Shown here one piece after another: positions 15,637 through 25,012 of a stretch of DNA of 64,000 nucleotides. The first letter of the stretch is position 1, and every line of letters begins with the position of its first letter. The notes under the pieces were generated by a model, which was not told the origin of the DNA, did not search any database, and saw only the letters and a program-made list of their open reading frames with translations. The stretch is from positions 19,133-83,132 of the forward strand of contig NZ_MUHW01000020.1 in the NCBI RefSeq assembly GCF_002007235.1, written 5' to 3'. Both the position numbers and the translations under genes were made by a program. This DNA is from Oribacterium sp. C9 (GTDB lineage: Bacteria; Bacillota; Clostridia; Lachnospirales; Lachnospiraceae).

Positions 15637-17523
15637 ATGGAAAAAGAAGAGATTTTAAAGGTTTATCGTCATTCTCTTGCTCACATCCTTGCAAAGGCTG
15701 TTATCGAGATCTACGGTAAGGAAGTACAGTATGCCATCGGACCTGAGATCGATGACGGAGCTTACTATGATTTTGCATTACCTGAGGGCAAGACCATAAC
15801 AGACAAGGATTTCAAGCAGATCGAGAACAAGATGCGTGAGATCATCAAGAGAAGAGAAGACTGGACCCGTAAGGAAGTTTCAAAGGCAGAGGCACTCGAG
15901 ATCTTCAAGGATCAGAAGTTCAAGACCGAGCTCATCAACGATCTTCCTGAATCAGAGATCATCACAATCTACTACACAGGTGAGGACTATGTAGATCTCT
16001 GCCGCGGACCTCACGTAGACAATTCACAGGAGCTTATGAGTGCAGCCTTCGAGCTTCACGCAGCTTCCATGGCTTACTGGAGAGGCGACGAAAAGAGAGA
16101 CAAGCTTCAGCGTGTATACTTCTATGCTTTCCCAAGCAAGGATGAGTTAAAGCAGCATATCAAGATGATCGAAGAGGCAAGAGAGCGTGATCACAAGAAG
16201 ATCGGTGCACAGCTTGAGCTCTTCATGTTCGATGAGACAGCTCCAGGTATGCCATACTGGCTCCCACGTGGATGGGTAATGTATCAGACTCTTCTCAAGT
16301 ACAGCCGCGAGCTTCAGAAGGCACACGGATATACAGAGATCTCTGCTCCTCTCATCAACAACAAGAAGCTCTGGCTCATCAGCGGACACTGGGCTCATTA
16401 TCTCAACAACATGTTTATCGTTCCGGGAATCGAGGGACACCTTTCAGCAGATGCCGACATCTCCGGTGTTATCGAGAATCCTAAGGATACATCAGCTGAG
16501 TCAAAGGCAGTAAAGATCATGGCAGGTTCTGTTGTATACAACCGCGAGAACCTCGACACCATGGCAGCAAAGCCTATGAACTGTCCTAACGCCATGATGA
16601 CCTTCAAGCGTAAGAACCGTTCCTACAAGGAGCTTCCTATCCGTTACAGCGAGTACGACGTTCTTCACCGTAAGGAGAAGTCAGGTCAGATGAACGGTCT
16701 CTTCCGTGTACAGGAGTTCCGTCAGGATGATGACCATACATTCGTAATGGAATCTCAGATAAAGGACGAGATCAAGGATATCATCTCTATCGCAGATGAG
16801 ATCTACACAACCTTCGGTGTTACATACCGTGCAGAGCTCTCAACACGTCCTGATGACTACATGGGAGACATCGAGGTATGGAACCAGGCAGAGGCCGACC
16901 TCAAGGAGATCCTTACAGAGCAGTACGGCGAGAACGGCTTCGAGATCAACGAGGGAGACGGTGCATTCTACGGTCCTAAGATCGACCTTCAGATCAAGGA
17001 TGCCCTCGGAAGAGAATGGCAGTGCGGAACTATCCAGCTCGACTTCCAGCTTCCTCACAACTTCGGACTTACTTACATCAACGATCAGGGTGAGTCTGTG
17101 ATGCCTGTAGTTATCCACCGTGCTATCTACGGTTCACTTGAGCGTTTCATCGGTATCGTTATCGAGAACTTCAAGGGTATGTTCCCGTTCTGGCTTAACC
17201 CATATCAGGTAGGTATCGTTCCTATCCGTGAAAGCCACAACGAGTACGCAAAGAAGGTAGAGGCTCTTCTCACAGAGAACGGCATTCGTGTTGAAGCTGA
17301 CTACTCAGACAACAACATGAAGACAAAGATCAAGGGCTTCAAGAACTTCAAGGATCCTTATATCCTTGTACTCGGTGACAAGGAGGCTGAGGAGAACACT
17401 GTTTCCATCAACATCCGCGGAACCAACAAGCAGGTTCAGAACGTTCCTCTCGAGAAGTTCGTCGAGATCTGTAAGAAGCTCAACAAGGAGCACACTCTCG
17501 AGCTCCCTGAGAACTTTGACTGA
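15637..17523 (+). CDS. thrS: Threonyl-tRNA synthetase lacking the TGS domain
   Basis: Class II ThrRS that charges tRNA-Thr. The chain begins almost directly with the N2 editing domain (His12 and His16 of HSLAH, then CRGPH near 127), so the usual 60-residue TGS domain is absent. Catalytic motifs follow: motif 1 around ISGHWAHY, zinc cysteine in MNCP near residue 314, RVQEFRQDDDH, and motif 3 HRAIYGSLERFIG. Between NMF and MNCP there are about 53 residues where E. coli ThrRS has about 13. The anticodon-binding domain occupies the last 100 residues. The start ATG has AAAGGGAGA upstream. Expression is controlled by the T-box with an ACC specifier. Confidence 0.93.
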   Translation: MEKEEILKVYRHSLAHILAKAVIEIYGKEVQYAIGPEIDDGAYYDFALPEGKTITDKDFKQIENKMREIIKRREDWTRKEVSKAEALEIFKDQKFKTELINDLPESEIITIYYTGEDYVDLCRGPHVDNSQELMSAAFELHAASMAYWRGDEKRDKLQRVYFYAFPSKDELKQHIKMIEEARERDHKKIGAQLELFMFDETAPGMPYWLPRGWVMYQTLLKYSRELQKAHGYTEISAPLINNKKLWLISGHWAHYLNNMFIVPGIEGHLSADADISGVIENPKDTSAESKAVKIMAGSVVYNRENLDTMAAKPMNCPNAMMTFKRKNRSYKELPIRYSEYDVLHRKEKSGQMNGLFRVQEFRQDDDHTFVMESQIKDEIKDIISIADEIYTTFGVTYRAELSTRPDDYMGDIEVWNQAEADLKEILTEQYGENGFEINEGDGAFYGPKIDLQIKDALGREWQCGTIQLDFQLPHNFGLTYINDQGESVMPVVIHRAIYGSLERFIGIVIENFKGMFPFWLNPYQVGIVPIRESHNEYAKKVEALLTENGIRVEADYSDNNMKTKIKGFKNFKDPYILVLGDKEAEENTVSINIRGTNKQVQNVPLEKFVEICKKLNKEHTLELPENFD

Positions 17524-17611
17524 TCTTAATGCTTAAATCAAAAAACTTTATTCCTTCCGGACATTCCACCTGCATCGTAAAGTGCGGCCGGAATGCCGTG
17601 GAAGGCTTTAG

Positions 17612-17638
17612 AAAGCGCGGGTCATTCCTGCGCTTTTT
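17612..17638 (+). terminator. Terminator after thrS
   Basis: AAAGCGCGGG pairs with CCTGCGCTTT (one wobble) and is followed by TTT. An upstream set of overlapping inverted repeats (17553-17606, CCTTCC...GGAAGG and ATTCC...GGAAT) could form alternative stems. Confidence 0.75.
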
Positions 17639-17718
17639 AAATTCAAAAAAGTGTCGACATTGACATAGAAAACAGGAATCACCCGATAGTATCAGAACAT
17701 TGTTTTCATAACTGTCCC

Positions 17719-17747
17719 TTGCAAAATAAAAAAGAGTGTTGTATATT
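17719..17747 (+). promoter_or_regulatory. Promoter of topA
   Basis: TTGCAA, 17 bases, then TATATT. Transcription would start near 17754 and leave a leader of about 170 bases. Confidence 0.65.
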
Positions 17748-17753
17748 GACCTC

Positions 17754-17912
17754 GATTTACGCTCAGCGTGATCTTATTTCTGATGTAGGCATTGTCCCAC
17801 AGGAGCGTGAGGTCTCCATACATCAGCGAGTGCAGTATCCTGCACCCGATCCTTTATTTGAACACTAAAATGAAGTATATGTGCCCGAAAGAGCGAGTGC
17901 TTCCGGGTAAAA
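17754..17912 (+). ncRNA. Unidentified structured leader of topA
   Basis: The leader contains ACGC-TCA-GCGT (17769-17779), a long-range stem TGATGTA/TACATCA (17800-17806 with 17839-17845), a clean hairpin GTGCAG-TATC-CTGCAC (17850-17865), and CCCG...CGGG just before the Shine-Dalgarno. No T-run is present. I cannot assign it to a known riboswitch class. Confidence 0.35.
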
Positions 17913-17926
17913 AGGTAAGAGTATAA

Positions 17927-19921
17927 ATGGCAAACAGCTTAATCATCGTTGAGTCTCCTGCAAAGGTTAAGACTATCAAGAAATTTTTAGGAAAGACATA
18001 CACAGTCGACGCGACCATGGGTCACCTCATCGACATGCCGAAGAGTTCTCTCGGTGTTGATGTGGAGCATGACTATGATCCGAAGTATATAACCATCCGC
18101 GGCAAGGGTGAGCTTCTTTCAAAACTCAAGAAGGAAGCCAAGAAGGCCGACAAGATCTATCTCGCGACCGACCCTGATCGTGAGGGAGAGGCTATCAGCT
18201 GGCATCTTAAAAACGAGCTTGATAAGGATGCTTCAAATCGCGAGAAGATTTCACGTATCACTTTTAACGAGATCACGAAAAACGCAGTAAAGAACGCCAT
18301 CAAAAATCCAAGAGACATAGATATGGATCTGGTCAATGCCCAGCAGGCACGTCGTGTCATCGACAGACTGGTTGGTTACACCATAAGCCCTTTATTATGG
18401 AAGAAAATCCGTAAGGGTCTTTCAGCTGGACGAGTTCAGTCAGTAGCGCTCCGCATGATCTGTGACAGAGAAGCTGAGATCGCAGCTTTCACTCCGGAAG
18501 AGTACTGGTCATTGGACGCACACCTTCTTTACGGAAAGAAGAAACTCACCGCTTCCTTCTACGGTAAGGACAAGAAGCTGCCGCTTCCAGACGAGGCTTC
18601 TGTTGATGAAGTCATAAGGGCAATCGGTGATCATGACTTCACCATCACCGATGTGAAGAAGTCCGAGCGCCGCAAAAAAGCTCCGCTTCCTTTCACCACC
18701 AGTACCATGCAGCAGGAAGCAGCAAAGTCTCTCGGTTTTGCCACCAGCAAGACCATGAAGCTTGCACAGACCCTCTACGAGGACGGTTACATCACCTATC
18801 TTCGTACCGACAGTACACGTATTTCAGTTGAAGCTGATGCAGCAGCGAAGATCTATATCTCCGACAAGTTCGGCGAGGAGTACGTAAACGGCGGTTCCAA
18901 GGATGCAAGAAAGCCTCAGGAAACCGAAGTCAAGATCCAGGATGCACATGAAGCCATCAGACCTACCGATCTCGAAATGACACCGGAGGATGCAAAGGAG
19001 AAGCTTCAGCGTGACGAGTCACGTCTTTACACACTTATTTACAAGCGTTTCCTTGCAAGCCGCATGACAGCAGCTATTTACGATACTGAATCAGTCAAGC
19101 TAAGCTCAGAGGGATATACATTTACACTGAGCGGTTCAAAGCTTCGCTTCGACGGTTTCCTTTCAGTTTACATGTCTGAGGAGGATAAGGCCGAGAAGGA
19201 TATTTCTCTTCCCGATATGAATATAGATGAAAAGCTCAGCCTCACGAAGTTTGAGAAGGAGCAGCATTTCACACAGCCGCCTGCACATTACACAGAAGCA
19301 TCTCTGGTAAAGGCACTGGAAGAGGACGGTATCGGAAGACCTTCAACCTACGCGCCTACCATCGGAACACTTCTTGCCAGAAGATATATAACCAAGGAAA
19401 AGCGTAACATCTTCGTGACCGAGCTCGGACAGGCAGTTGATGATATGATGCAGAAGAATTTCCCGACCATCGTTGATACTGCATTTACCGCAAACATGGA
19501 ATCACTCCTTGATACTGTGGCAAACGGAGACATTAACTGGAAAACCATAGTAGAGAATTTTTACCCTGATCTTTCAGAGGCAGTCGAGAAGGCTCAGCTT
19601 GAGGTTGAAAAGATCACCATAAGAGACGAAGAGACAGATATCGAGTGTGATAAGTGTGGACGTAAGATGGTCATCAAGTACGGTCCACACGGAAAGTTCC
19701 TGGCATGTCCCGGATTCCCTGAGTGCAGAAACACAAAGCCTCATGTAGAGTATGCCGGTTTTGTATGCCCTGACTGTGGTGCTGAATGCGTAAAGCGTCG
19801 TTCAAAGAAGGGCCGTATCTTCTACAGCTGTTCCAGATATCCTGATTGCAATTACATGACATGGAACAAGCCGAAGGAGCCTGTAACCGGTGAGAAAAAA
19901 GACGGCGAGATAATGGCATAA
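17927..19921 (+). CDS. topA: DNA topoisomerase I
   Basis: Type IA topoisomerase that relaxes negative supercoils by a transient 5'-phosphotyrosine. The Toprim domain starts at residue 1 (SLIIVESPAKVKTI), and the DPDREGEAISWH block binds magnesium. The active tyrosine lies in YLRTDSTRIS near residue 291. Two C4 zinc ribbons close the protein (CDKCGRK...CPGFPEC and CPDCGAEC...CSRYPDC). At 664 residues it is near the short end for TopA because it has only two zinc modules. The start ATG follows AAGGTAAGAG. In many relatives topA is followed by codY; here rpsB follows directly. Confidence 0.95.
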   Translation: MANSLIIVESPAKVKTIKKFLGKTYTVDATMGHLIDMPKSSLGVDVEHDYDPKYITIRGKGELLSKLKKEAKKADKIYLATDPDREGEAISWHLKNELDKDASNREKISRITFNEITKNAVKNAIKNPRDIDMDLVNAQQARRVIDRLVGYTISPLLWKKIRKGLSAGRVQSVALRMICDREAEIAAFTPEEYWSLDAHLLYGKKKLTASFYGKDKKLPLPDEASVDEVIRAIGDHDFTITDVKKSERRKKAPLPFTTSTMQQEAAKSLGFATSKTMKLAQTLYEDGYITYLRTDSTRISVEADAAAKIYISDKFGEEYVNGGSKDARKPQETEVKIQDAHEAIRPTDLEMTPEDAKEKLQRDESRLYTLIYKRFLASRMTAAIYDTESVKLSSEGYTFTLSGSKLRFDGFLSVYMSEEDKAEKDISLPDMNIDEKLSLTKFEKEQHFTQPPAHYTEASLVKALEEDGIGRPSTYAPTIGTLLARRYITKEKRNIFVTELGQAVDDMMQKNFPTIVDTAFTANMESLLDTVANGDINWKTIVENFYPDLSEAVEKAQLEVEKITIRDEETDIECDKCGRKMVIKYGPHGKFLACPGFPECRNTKPHVEYAGFVCPDCGAECVKRRSKKGRIFYSCSRYPDCNYMTWNKPKEPVTGEKKDGEIMA

Positions 19922-19949
19922 AATCAAAAAGATAATGCAACAAAAACCG

Positions 19950-19979
19950 TTGACAGCAATCAAAATACTATGTTATATT
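19950..19979 (+). promoter_or_regulatory. Promoter of rpsB
   Basis: TTGACA followed by TATATT with an 18-base gap, or TTATAT with 17. It begins 30 bases after the topA stop. Confidence 0.75.
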
Positions 19980-19982
19980 ACA

Positions 19983-20008
19983 AGTCGCGTCCAAAGGGCG
20001 CGACTTTT
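19983..20008 (+). promoter_or_regulatory. Attenuator-like hairpin in the rpsB leader
   Basis: AGTCGCGTCC pairs with GGGCGCGACT (one wobble) and is followed by TTTGTG. It lies just downstream of the predicted transcription start, so it belongs to the leader rather than to topA. It is a possible autogenous attenuator for ribosomal protein S2. Confidence 0.5.
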
Positions 20009-20133
20009 GTGTTTATACAAAAGAGTAACTTAAAAAGCACATCTGACCGAAAACCGGAATGGTACCTTATTATAAGGCGACGCCGGTGAGCACACACGAT
20101 CGGATGGAAGATTTTAACCAGGAGGTATTTGAA

Positions 20134-20877
20134 ATGAGTGCAATTGGAATGAAGCAGCTCCTTGAGGCTGGCGTACATTTTGGTCATCAGACAAGAAGAT
20201 GGAACCCTAAGATGGCTCCATACATCTACACAGAGCGTAACGGTATCCACATCATCGATCTTCAGCAGACAGTAAAGATGGTTGACGATGCTTACAATGC
20301 TATGGTTAAGCTTGTACAGGACGGTGGAACTGTTCTTTTCGTTGGTACAAAGAAGCAGGCTCAGGACGCAGTTAAGTCAGAGGCTCTTCGTTGCGGCGAG
20401 TTCTATGTAAATGAGAGATGGCTCGGCGGTATGCTTACAAACTTCAAGACAATCCAGACACGTATCGATCGTCTTAAGGAGATCGAGAAGATGGCTGAGG
20501 ACGGAACATTCGATGTTCTTCCTAAGAAGGAAGTTGCTCTTATCAAGAAGGAGTGGGACAAGCTCGAGGCTAACATCGGTGGTATCAAGGATATGAAGCA
20601 GATTCCTGATGCAATCTTCGTTGTTGATCCTAAGAAGGAGAAGATCTGCGTTAAGGAAGCTCGCGCACTTGGAATCACACTTTTCGGTATCGCTGATACA
20701 AACGCTGATCCTGAGGAGCTTGATTATGTTATCCCAGGTAACGATGACGCTATCCGTGCTATCAAGCTTATCGTAGGCAAGATGGCTGACGCTGTTATCG
20801 AGGCTAAGCAGGGCGAGATGACTGAGGAAGAGGCAGCAGCTGCAACAGCTGGTGAGGACTTCGCTACAGAGGCTTAA
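20134..20877 (+). CDS. rpsB: 30S ribosomal protein S2
   Basis: S2 binds the 30S head-body junction. The N-terminus [27 protein letters not shown] is diagnostic in its GVHFGHQ core, and [12 protein letters not shown] and [11 protein letters not shown] are conserved later. The length of 247 residues is normal. The start at 20134 is fixed by AGGAGG nine bases upstream; the frame is open upstream but non-homologous. Codon use is strongly biased, as expected for a highly expressed gene. It is paired with tsf, the usual bacterial arrangement. Confidence 0.97.
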   Translation: MSAIGMKQLLEAGVHFGHQTRRWNPKMAPYIYTERNGIHIIDLQQTVKMVDDAYNAMVKLVQDGGTVLFVGTKKQAQDAVKSEALRCGEFYVNERWLGGMLTNFKTIQTRIDRLKEIEKMAEDGTFDVLPKKEVALIKKEWDKLEANIGGIKDMKQIPDAIFVVDPKKEKICVKEARALGITLFGIADTNADPEELDYVIPGNDDAIRAIKLIVGKMADAVIEAKQGEMTEEEAAAATAGEDFATEA

Positions 20878-20890
20878 TAAAGTAAACGTA

Positions 20891-20937
20891 AAACCAGCAT
20901 TAGACAATTTCATAGATTGCTCAATGCTGGTTTTTTT
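20891..20937 (+). terminator. Attenuator between rpsB and tsf
   Basis: AAACCAGCATT pairs with AATGCTGGTTT and ends in seven T. It lies between two genes that normally share a transcript, so it probably sets their ratio by partial termination. Confidence 0.8.
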
Positions 20938-20972
20938 CAGATAAAGAAACATATATCTAGGAGGATATAACA

Positions 20973-21917
20973 ATGGCAATTACAGCAGCTCAGGTTAAAG
21001 AATTACGTGATATGACTGGTGCAGGAATGATGGCTTGTAAGAAGGCTCTTGCTGCAACAGATGGAGATATGGACAAGGCAGTAGAGTTCCTCAGAGAGCA
21101 GGGTCTTGCAGGCGCAGAGAAGAAGGCCGGCAGAATCGCAGCTGAGGGTGTATCTTTCACAAAGCTTGCTGATGACATGCACACAGGTGTTGTTGTTGAG
21201 GTTAATGCTGAGACTGACTTCGTTGCAAAGAACGAGAAGTTCCAGACATACGTTTCAGAAGTAGCAGCTCAGGCTCTTAAGTCAGAGGCAGCTGATATCG
21301 ATGCTTTCCTTGCTGAAAAGTGGGATCTTGATAACTCAAGAACAGTTGCTGAGCAGCTTTCAGAGGAGATTTCAATCATCGGTGAGAACATGCACATCCG
21401 TCGTTTCCAGAAGCTTACAGAGAACGATGGTTTCGTACAGGATTACGTACACGGCGGCGGACGTATCGGTGTTCTTCTTCAGGTTAAGTCAACAGTTGTT
21501 AACGAGGCTGTTTCAGAGATGGCAAAGAACATCGCTATGCAGGTAGCTGCTCTTAAGCCAAAGTACACATCACGTAAGGAAGTTGATCAGGATTACCTCG
21601 CAAGCGAGACTGAGATCCTTACAGCTGCTGCAAGAAACGAGAAGCCAAACGCTCCTGAGAAGGTTCTTGCAGGTATGGTTCAGGGTCGTCTTAACAAGGA
21701 GCTCAAGGAGATCTGCCTTCTTGATCAGACATACGTTAAGGCTGAGGACGGAAAGCAGACTGTTCAGCAGTATGTTGATTCTGTTGCTAAGGCTCAGAAC
21801 GCTACTATCGAGGTTGTTACATTCATCCGTTTCGAGACAGGTGAAGGCCTTGAGAAGAAGAACGAGGATTTCGCTGCAGAGGTTGCTGCACAGCAGGCTG
21901 CTGCTAAGAAGGCTTAA
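20973..21917 (+). CDS. tsf: Elongation factor Ts
   Basis: EF-Ts is the nucleotide-exchange factor of EF-Tu. The UBA-like N-terminal domain (AAQVKELRDMTGAGMMACKKAL) and the conserved TDFVAKNEKF motif near residue 80 are present, and the core runs to residue 300. The length of 314 residues is within the usual range. AGGAGG precedes the ATG by nine bases. Ribosomal-type codon bias is seen throughout. Confidence 0.97.
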   Translation: MAITAAQVKELRDMTGAGMMACKKALAATDGDMDKAVEFLREQGLAGAEKKAGRIAAEGVSFTKLADDMHTGVVVEVNAETDFVAKNEKFQTYVSEVAAQALKSEAADIDAFLAEKWDLDNSRTVAEQLSEEISIIGENMHIRRFQKLTENDGFVQDYVHGGGRIGVLLQVKSTVVNEAVSEMAKNIAMQVAALKPKYTSRKEVDQDYLASETEILTAAARNEKPNAPEKVLAGMVQGRLNKELKEICLLDQTYVKAEDGKQTVQQYVDSVAKAQNATIEVVTFIRFETGEGLEKKNEDFAAEVAAQQAAAKKA

Positions 21918-21936
21918 TTCTTCAGTTAAGAGTTTT

Positions 21937-21972
21937 CAAAAGACAGGTTCAGTGATGAACCTGTCTTTTTTA
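21937..21972 (+). terminator. Terminator after tsf
   Basis: AAAGACAGGTTC pairs with GAACCTGTCTTT and is followed by a T-run. Confidence 0.9.
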
Positions 21973-22121
21973 TATTAAAACCACAATAAAAGATGAATGT
22001 TCATTTTACCGTACATGTACAGAAGGAAACCGTCTCATCTCATAAACGGGACAGATTCAATATTTTTTCTACTCTGATTTTATGCTACAATAAAGGTTAT
22101 TAAAAAATGTGAGGTATCCCC

Positions 22122-22535
22122 ATGATATTTGATTTTTTGAAAAAATATTCGGAACAATTTGACGGGGCATCACATAGAGACATCGAAAAAGGTATCTCTT
22201 CATCATCGCCATCATCGGCGGATGAAGATCACATTCATTCATCCACGAAAGAAACCGCTGACAGGATGACTCGTCGGCATTTTGTTTTTCATGGCTCCGT
22301 GCAGGGTGTAGGTTTCAGATACACTGCCCAGCATCTTGCAGATTCCCTCGGACTGACAGGATATGTACAAAATGAATATGATGGTTCTGTCACCTGTGAA
22401 GTACAGGGACCTCCTTATGTCATTGATGAGTTTTTACGTAGACTGGACAATCAGCGCTGGATACACATCACTGATATGGAATCCGAAACACTGAATGTGA
22501 TATCTGACGAAACGAGTTTTCGTATCACATACTGA
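22122..22535 (+). CDS. Acylphosphatase with N-terminal extension
   Basis: Residues 48-137 form a complete acylphosphatase: [15 protein letters not shown] has the phosphate-loop Arg, and [17 protein letters not shown] follows. The enzyme hydrolyses carboxyl-phosphate bonds of acyl phosphates. The first 47 residues are an unrelated Ser/Asp/His-rich segment ([17 protein letters not shown]) not usual in the roughly 90-residue family. The ATG at 22122 has GAGGT upstream, so the extension seems translated. It stands alone, ahead of truA. Confidence 0.85.
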   Translation: MIFDFLKKYSEQFDGASHRDIEKGISSSSPSSADEDHIHSSTKETADRMTRRHFVFHGSVQGVGFRYTAQHLADSLGLTGYVQNEYDGSVTCEVQGPPYVIDEFLRRLDNQRWIHITDMESETLNVISDETSFRITY

Positions 22536-22658
22536 TTTTCTGAGGCAAATCTGCCGGAAAGTCTCTATCACATATTATGATTTATCTGTTACAGTCGTTT
22601 TACTTCCGGAATTCTGTCTTACTGATGACGGGCGTATCGACTTCTTTGAAAGGTTTAA

Positions 22659-23435
22659 ATGAAACATAACTACAAAATGATATTAAGCTATGATGGCTCC
22701 CGATACTACGGCTGGGAACATCAGCCCAATACAGAACTCACCATACAGGGAAAGCTCGAGCAGGTTCTGACCCGCATGGTTTACGGAGACAGCTACAAGG
22801 TTAAGGATTTTGCCTCCTTTCCCATCACAGTTATAGGTGCGGGTAGAACTGACGCAGGAGTGCACGCAAGAGCCATGACTGCCAATGTCATCCTCGATAC
22901 TGACATGACAGAGGATGAGATCAGATCGTACATGAACCGATATCTCCCGGATGATATAAGCATCAACGAGCTGAAGCTCTGTGGAGATAAATTCCACAGC
23001 CGCTTCAAGGCCAGCGGAAAGACCTACAGATACAGTTGCTGGTACGGAGACCAGAAACCCGTATTTGAAAGAAAGTATGTAACTGTACTGGACCGCCATC
23101 CTGATATGGATGCCATGAGAAAGGCCGCAGCATTCATAATGGGAGAGCATGATTTCAAATGCTTCTGCGGAAACTCTCACATGAAGAAGTCCACTGTCAG
23201 GAATATCGACAACATTGAAATAACCGAGAACGGACCATATATCAGATTCTACTATCACGGAACAGGATTCCTTCAGAATCAGGTACGTATCATGACGGGA
23301 ACTCTGCTAGAGGTGGGCTTCGGAAAGCGAACACCGGAATCCGTAAAGGAGGCCATAGAGAGCAGAAACAGGCAGAATGCCGGATATACAGCAGAGCCAC
23401 AGGGGCTTTGTCTCATGAAGGTGGATTACGACTGA
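22659..23435 (+). CDS. truA: tRNA pseudouridine synthase A
   Basis: TruA converts uridines 38-40 of the tRNA anticodon stem-loop to pseudouridine. The catalytic aspartate is Asp65 in GAGRTDAGVHARAM. FKASGKTYRYSCWYG and YHGTGFLQNQVRIMTGTLLEVG are family blocks. The length of 258 residues is normal. GAAAGG precedes the ATG. Confidence 0.95.
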   Translation: MKHNYKMILSYDGSRYYGWEHQPNTELTIQGKLEQVLTRMVYGDSYKVKDFASFPITVIGAGRTDAGVHARAMTANVILDTDMTEDEIRSYMNRYLPDDISINELKLCGDKFHSRFKASGKTYRYSCWYGDQKPVFERKYVTVLDRHPDMDAMRKAAAFIMGEHDFKCFCGNSHMKKSTVRNIDNIEITENGPYIRFYYHGTGFLQNQVRIMTGTLLEVGFGKRTPESVKEAIESRNRQNAGYTAEPQGLCLMKVDYD

Positions 23436-23555
23436 TCACTTTCACTCAAATCTATAAAATGACCTTAATGTAGAACAGACTTCGATTTATTAAGTAAAGA
23501 ATGTTCTCACACTTATGTCATCTAATAAACACTTTGCCAGAGGGGATGCAATTTT

Positions 23556-24923
23556 ATGAGAAGCAAAGGTATCGCTATACTTTTAGGACTTACTATCGGA
23601 GTCACAGCGGGCTATCTTGCCAGCACTACATTTATGAGGGGCAGGATGATGCCCGGAACCATGATAAACGGAACCGATTTTTCCATGGTTCCGAGAGGAG
23701 AGTTGAATCAAAAATTATCTGATATAGAAAAGTATGCTTACGCCATCACCGTAAGAGACATTCATGGGAACGAAACCGTCATAAGCGGTTCCGATATAGA
23801 TCTGAAGGCGGATTTCGCGGTATCAGATATACGTCTTCAGAACCAGCTTATCTATCCTTACTATATGCTTAATCCGGGAAACTATTATATCTTTCCTGAA
23901 TCGGTTTCTTTCAATGAGGAAAAGCTTCAGTCCATCATAGACAGTTCTATCCTGCCTGATGCAGGCACCACTGTTAAACCGACCGATGCATTCCTTACTG
24001 CATACGTTCCCGGCGCCGGCTACACCATAGCTCAGGAGATAGACGGAGATACACCTGATCCCGAAACAGTAAGGGAGCTTATCAAGGACGCCATCTATGA
24101 CAGATCTGTTTTTCTGGATCTGGCTTCCGAAGACTGCTACCTGAAGGCTTCGATCCGTTCCGATAACGATTCACTCAACAAGGAGGCCACAAGCCTGAAT
24201 GAGGCTCTTCAGGCATCCATAACCTATGATATGGGAAACCAGAAGATAACATTGAACTCTGACACCTACTTCCCATGGCTCGTTACGGCAGAAGACGGCA
24301 CCATCACTCTTGACGAAAAGATGGTCGGAGATTATGTATCCAAATTAAAGGAATCCACTGACACTGCTTATACCACCAGAAGCTTTATCACAGTTTCAGG
24401 ACGTACCATCAATGTAAAAGGACCTTACGGCTTCAATATTTCCAAGAAAAAGGAGACTGAGCAGCTCACCGCCGATATTCTTTCAGGTCAGAAGGTGGAG
24501 CGTGAGCCTATATACACAACAACAGGTCATTCACGTTCCGGACAGGAGTATGGCGACAACTACCTTGAAGTAGATATGTCAAACCAGACCGTATACTACA
24601 TCAAGGACGGACAGGTTGCATTTACTTCTGACTGTGTAACAGGAAATACCAGTCTCGGAAGAGGTACACCTACAGGTATCTTCAGTATCATGTACAAGGC
24701 AAAGAACGTTGTGCTTCGCGGTGCGAATTATGCTTCTCCCGTTACTTACTGGATGCCGTTCTACAATGGCTGCGGTTTCCATGATGCCTCCTGGAGAGGT
24801 TCCTTCGGCGGAACCATATACAGATACAGCGGTTCCCACGGCTGCGTAAACATGCCTATACCTAAGGCAAAGGAGCTCTACAGTCTCGTTGAGGCAGGAC
24901 TTCCTGTTATTACTTATTACTAA
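23556..24923 (+). CDS. Membrane-anchored L,D-transpeptidase with PG-binding domain
   Basis: The N-terminal hydrophobic helix (AILLGLTIGVTAGYLAST, residues 7-24) is probably an uncleaved anchor facing outward. Residues 45-320 resemble the repeated 'PG_binding_4'/VanW-like region found before YkuD domains in clostridia. The C-terminal YkuD domain ends in SGSHGCVNMP with catalytic Cys near residue 430. Such enzymes make 3-3 cross-links in peptidoglycan or attach it to other polymers, and they resist most penicillins. A second, smaller YkuD-type gene follows 89 bases downstream. Confidence 0.9.
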   Translation: MRSKGIAILLGLTIGVTAGYLASTTFMRGRMMPGTMINGTDFSMVPRGELNQKLSDIEKYAYAITVRDIHGNETVISGSDIDLKADFAVSDIRLQNQLIYPYYMLNPGNYYIFPESVSFNEEKLQSIIDSSILPDAGTTVKPTDAFLTAYVPGAGYTIAQEIDGDTPDPETVRELIKDAIYDRSVFLDLASEDCYLKASIRSDNDSLNKEATSLNEALQASITYDMGNQKITLNSDTYFPWLVTAEDGTITLDEKMVGDYVSKLKESTDTAYTTRSFITVSGRTINVKGPYGFNISKKKETEQLTADILSGQKVEREPIYTTTGHSRSGQEYGDNYLEVDMSNQTVYYIKDGQVAFTSDCVTGNTSLGRGTPTGIFSIMYKAKNVVLRGANYASPVTYWMPFYNGCGFHDASWRGSFGGTIYRYSGSHGCVNMPIPKAKELYSLVEAGLPVITYY

Positions 24924-25012
24924 ATCCATTCAATATACGGTCATTTCTGAATCGGGTCCGGATATATGTTAAGATATAGGTGTAACCTGAGACACAATAC
25001 GAAAGGAACTCT

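Noticed and set aside
17754..17912. Idea that the topA leader is 6S RNA or a known riboswitch
   Set aside because: I see no large open central bubble as in 6S, nor conserved cores of the common riboswitch classes that I can recognise.
20059..20133. Longer rpsB start at 20059
   Set aside because: The upstream codons are leader sequence with hairpins; AGGAGG before 20134 and the S2 N-terminus fix the start.
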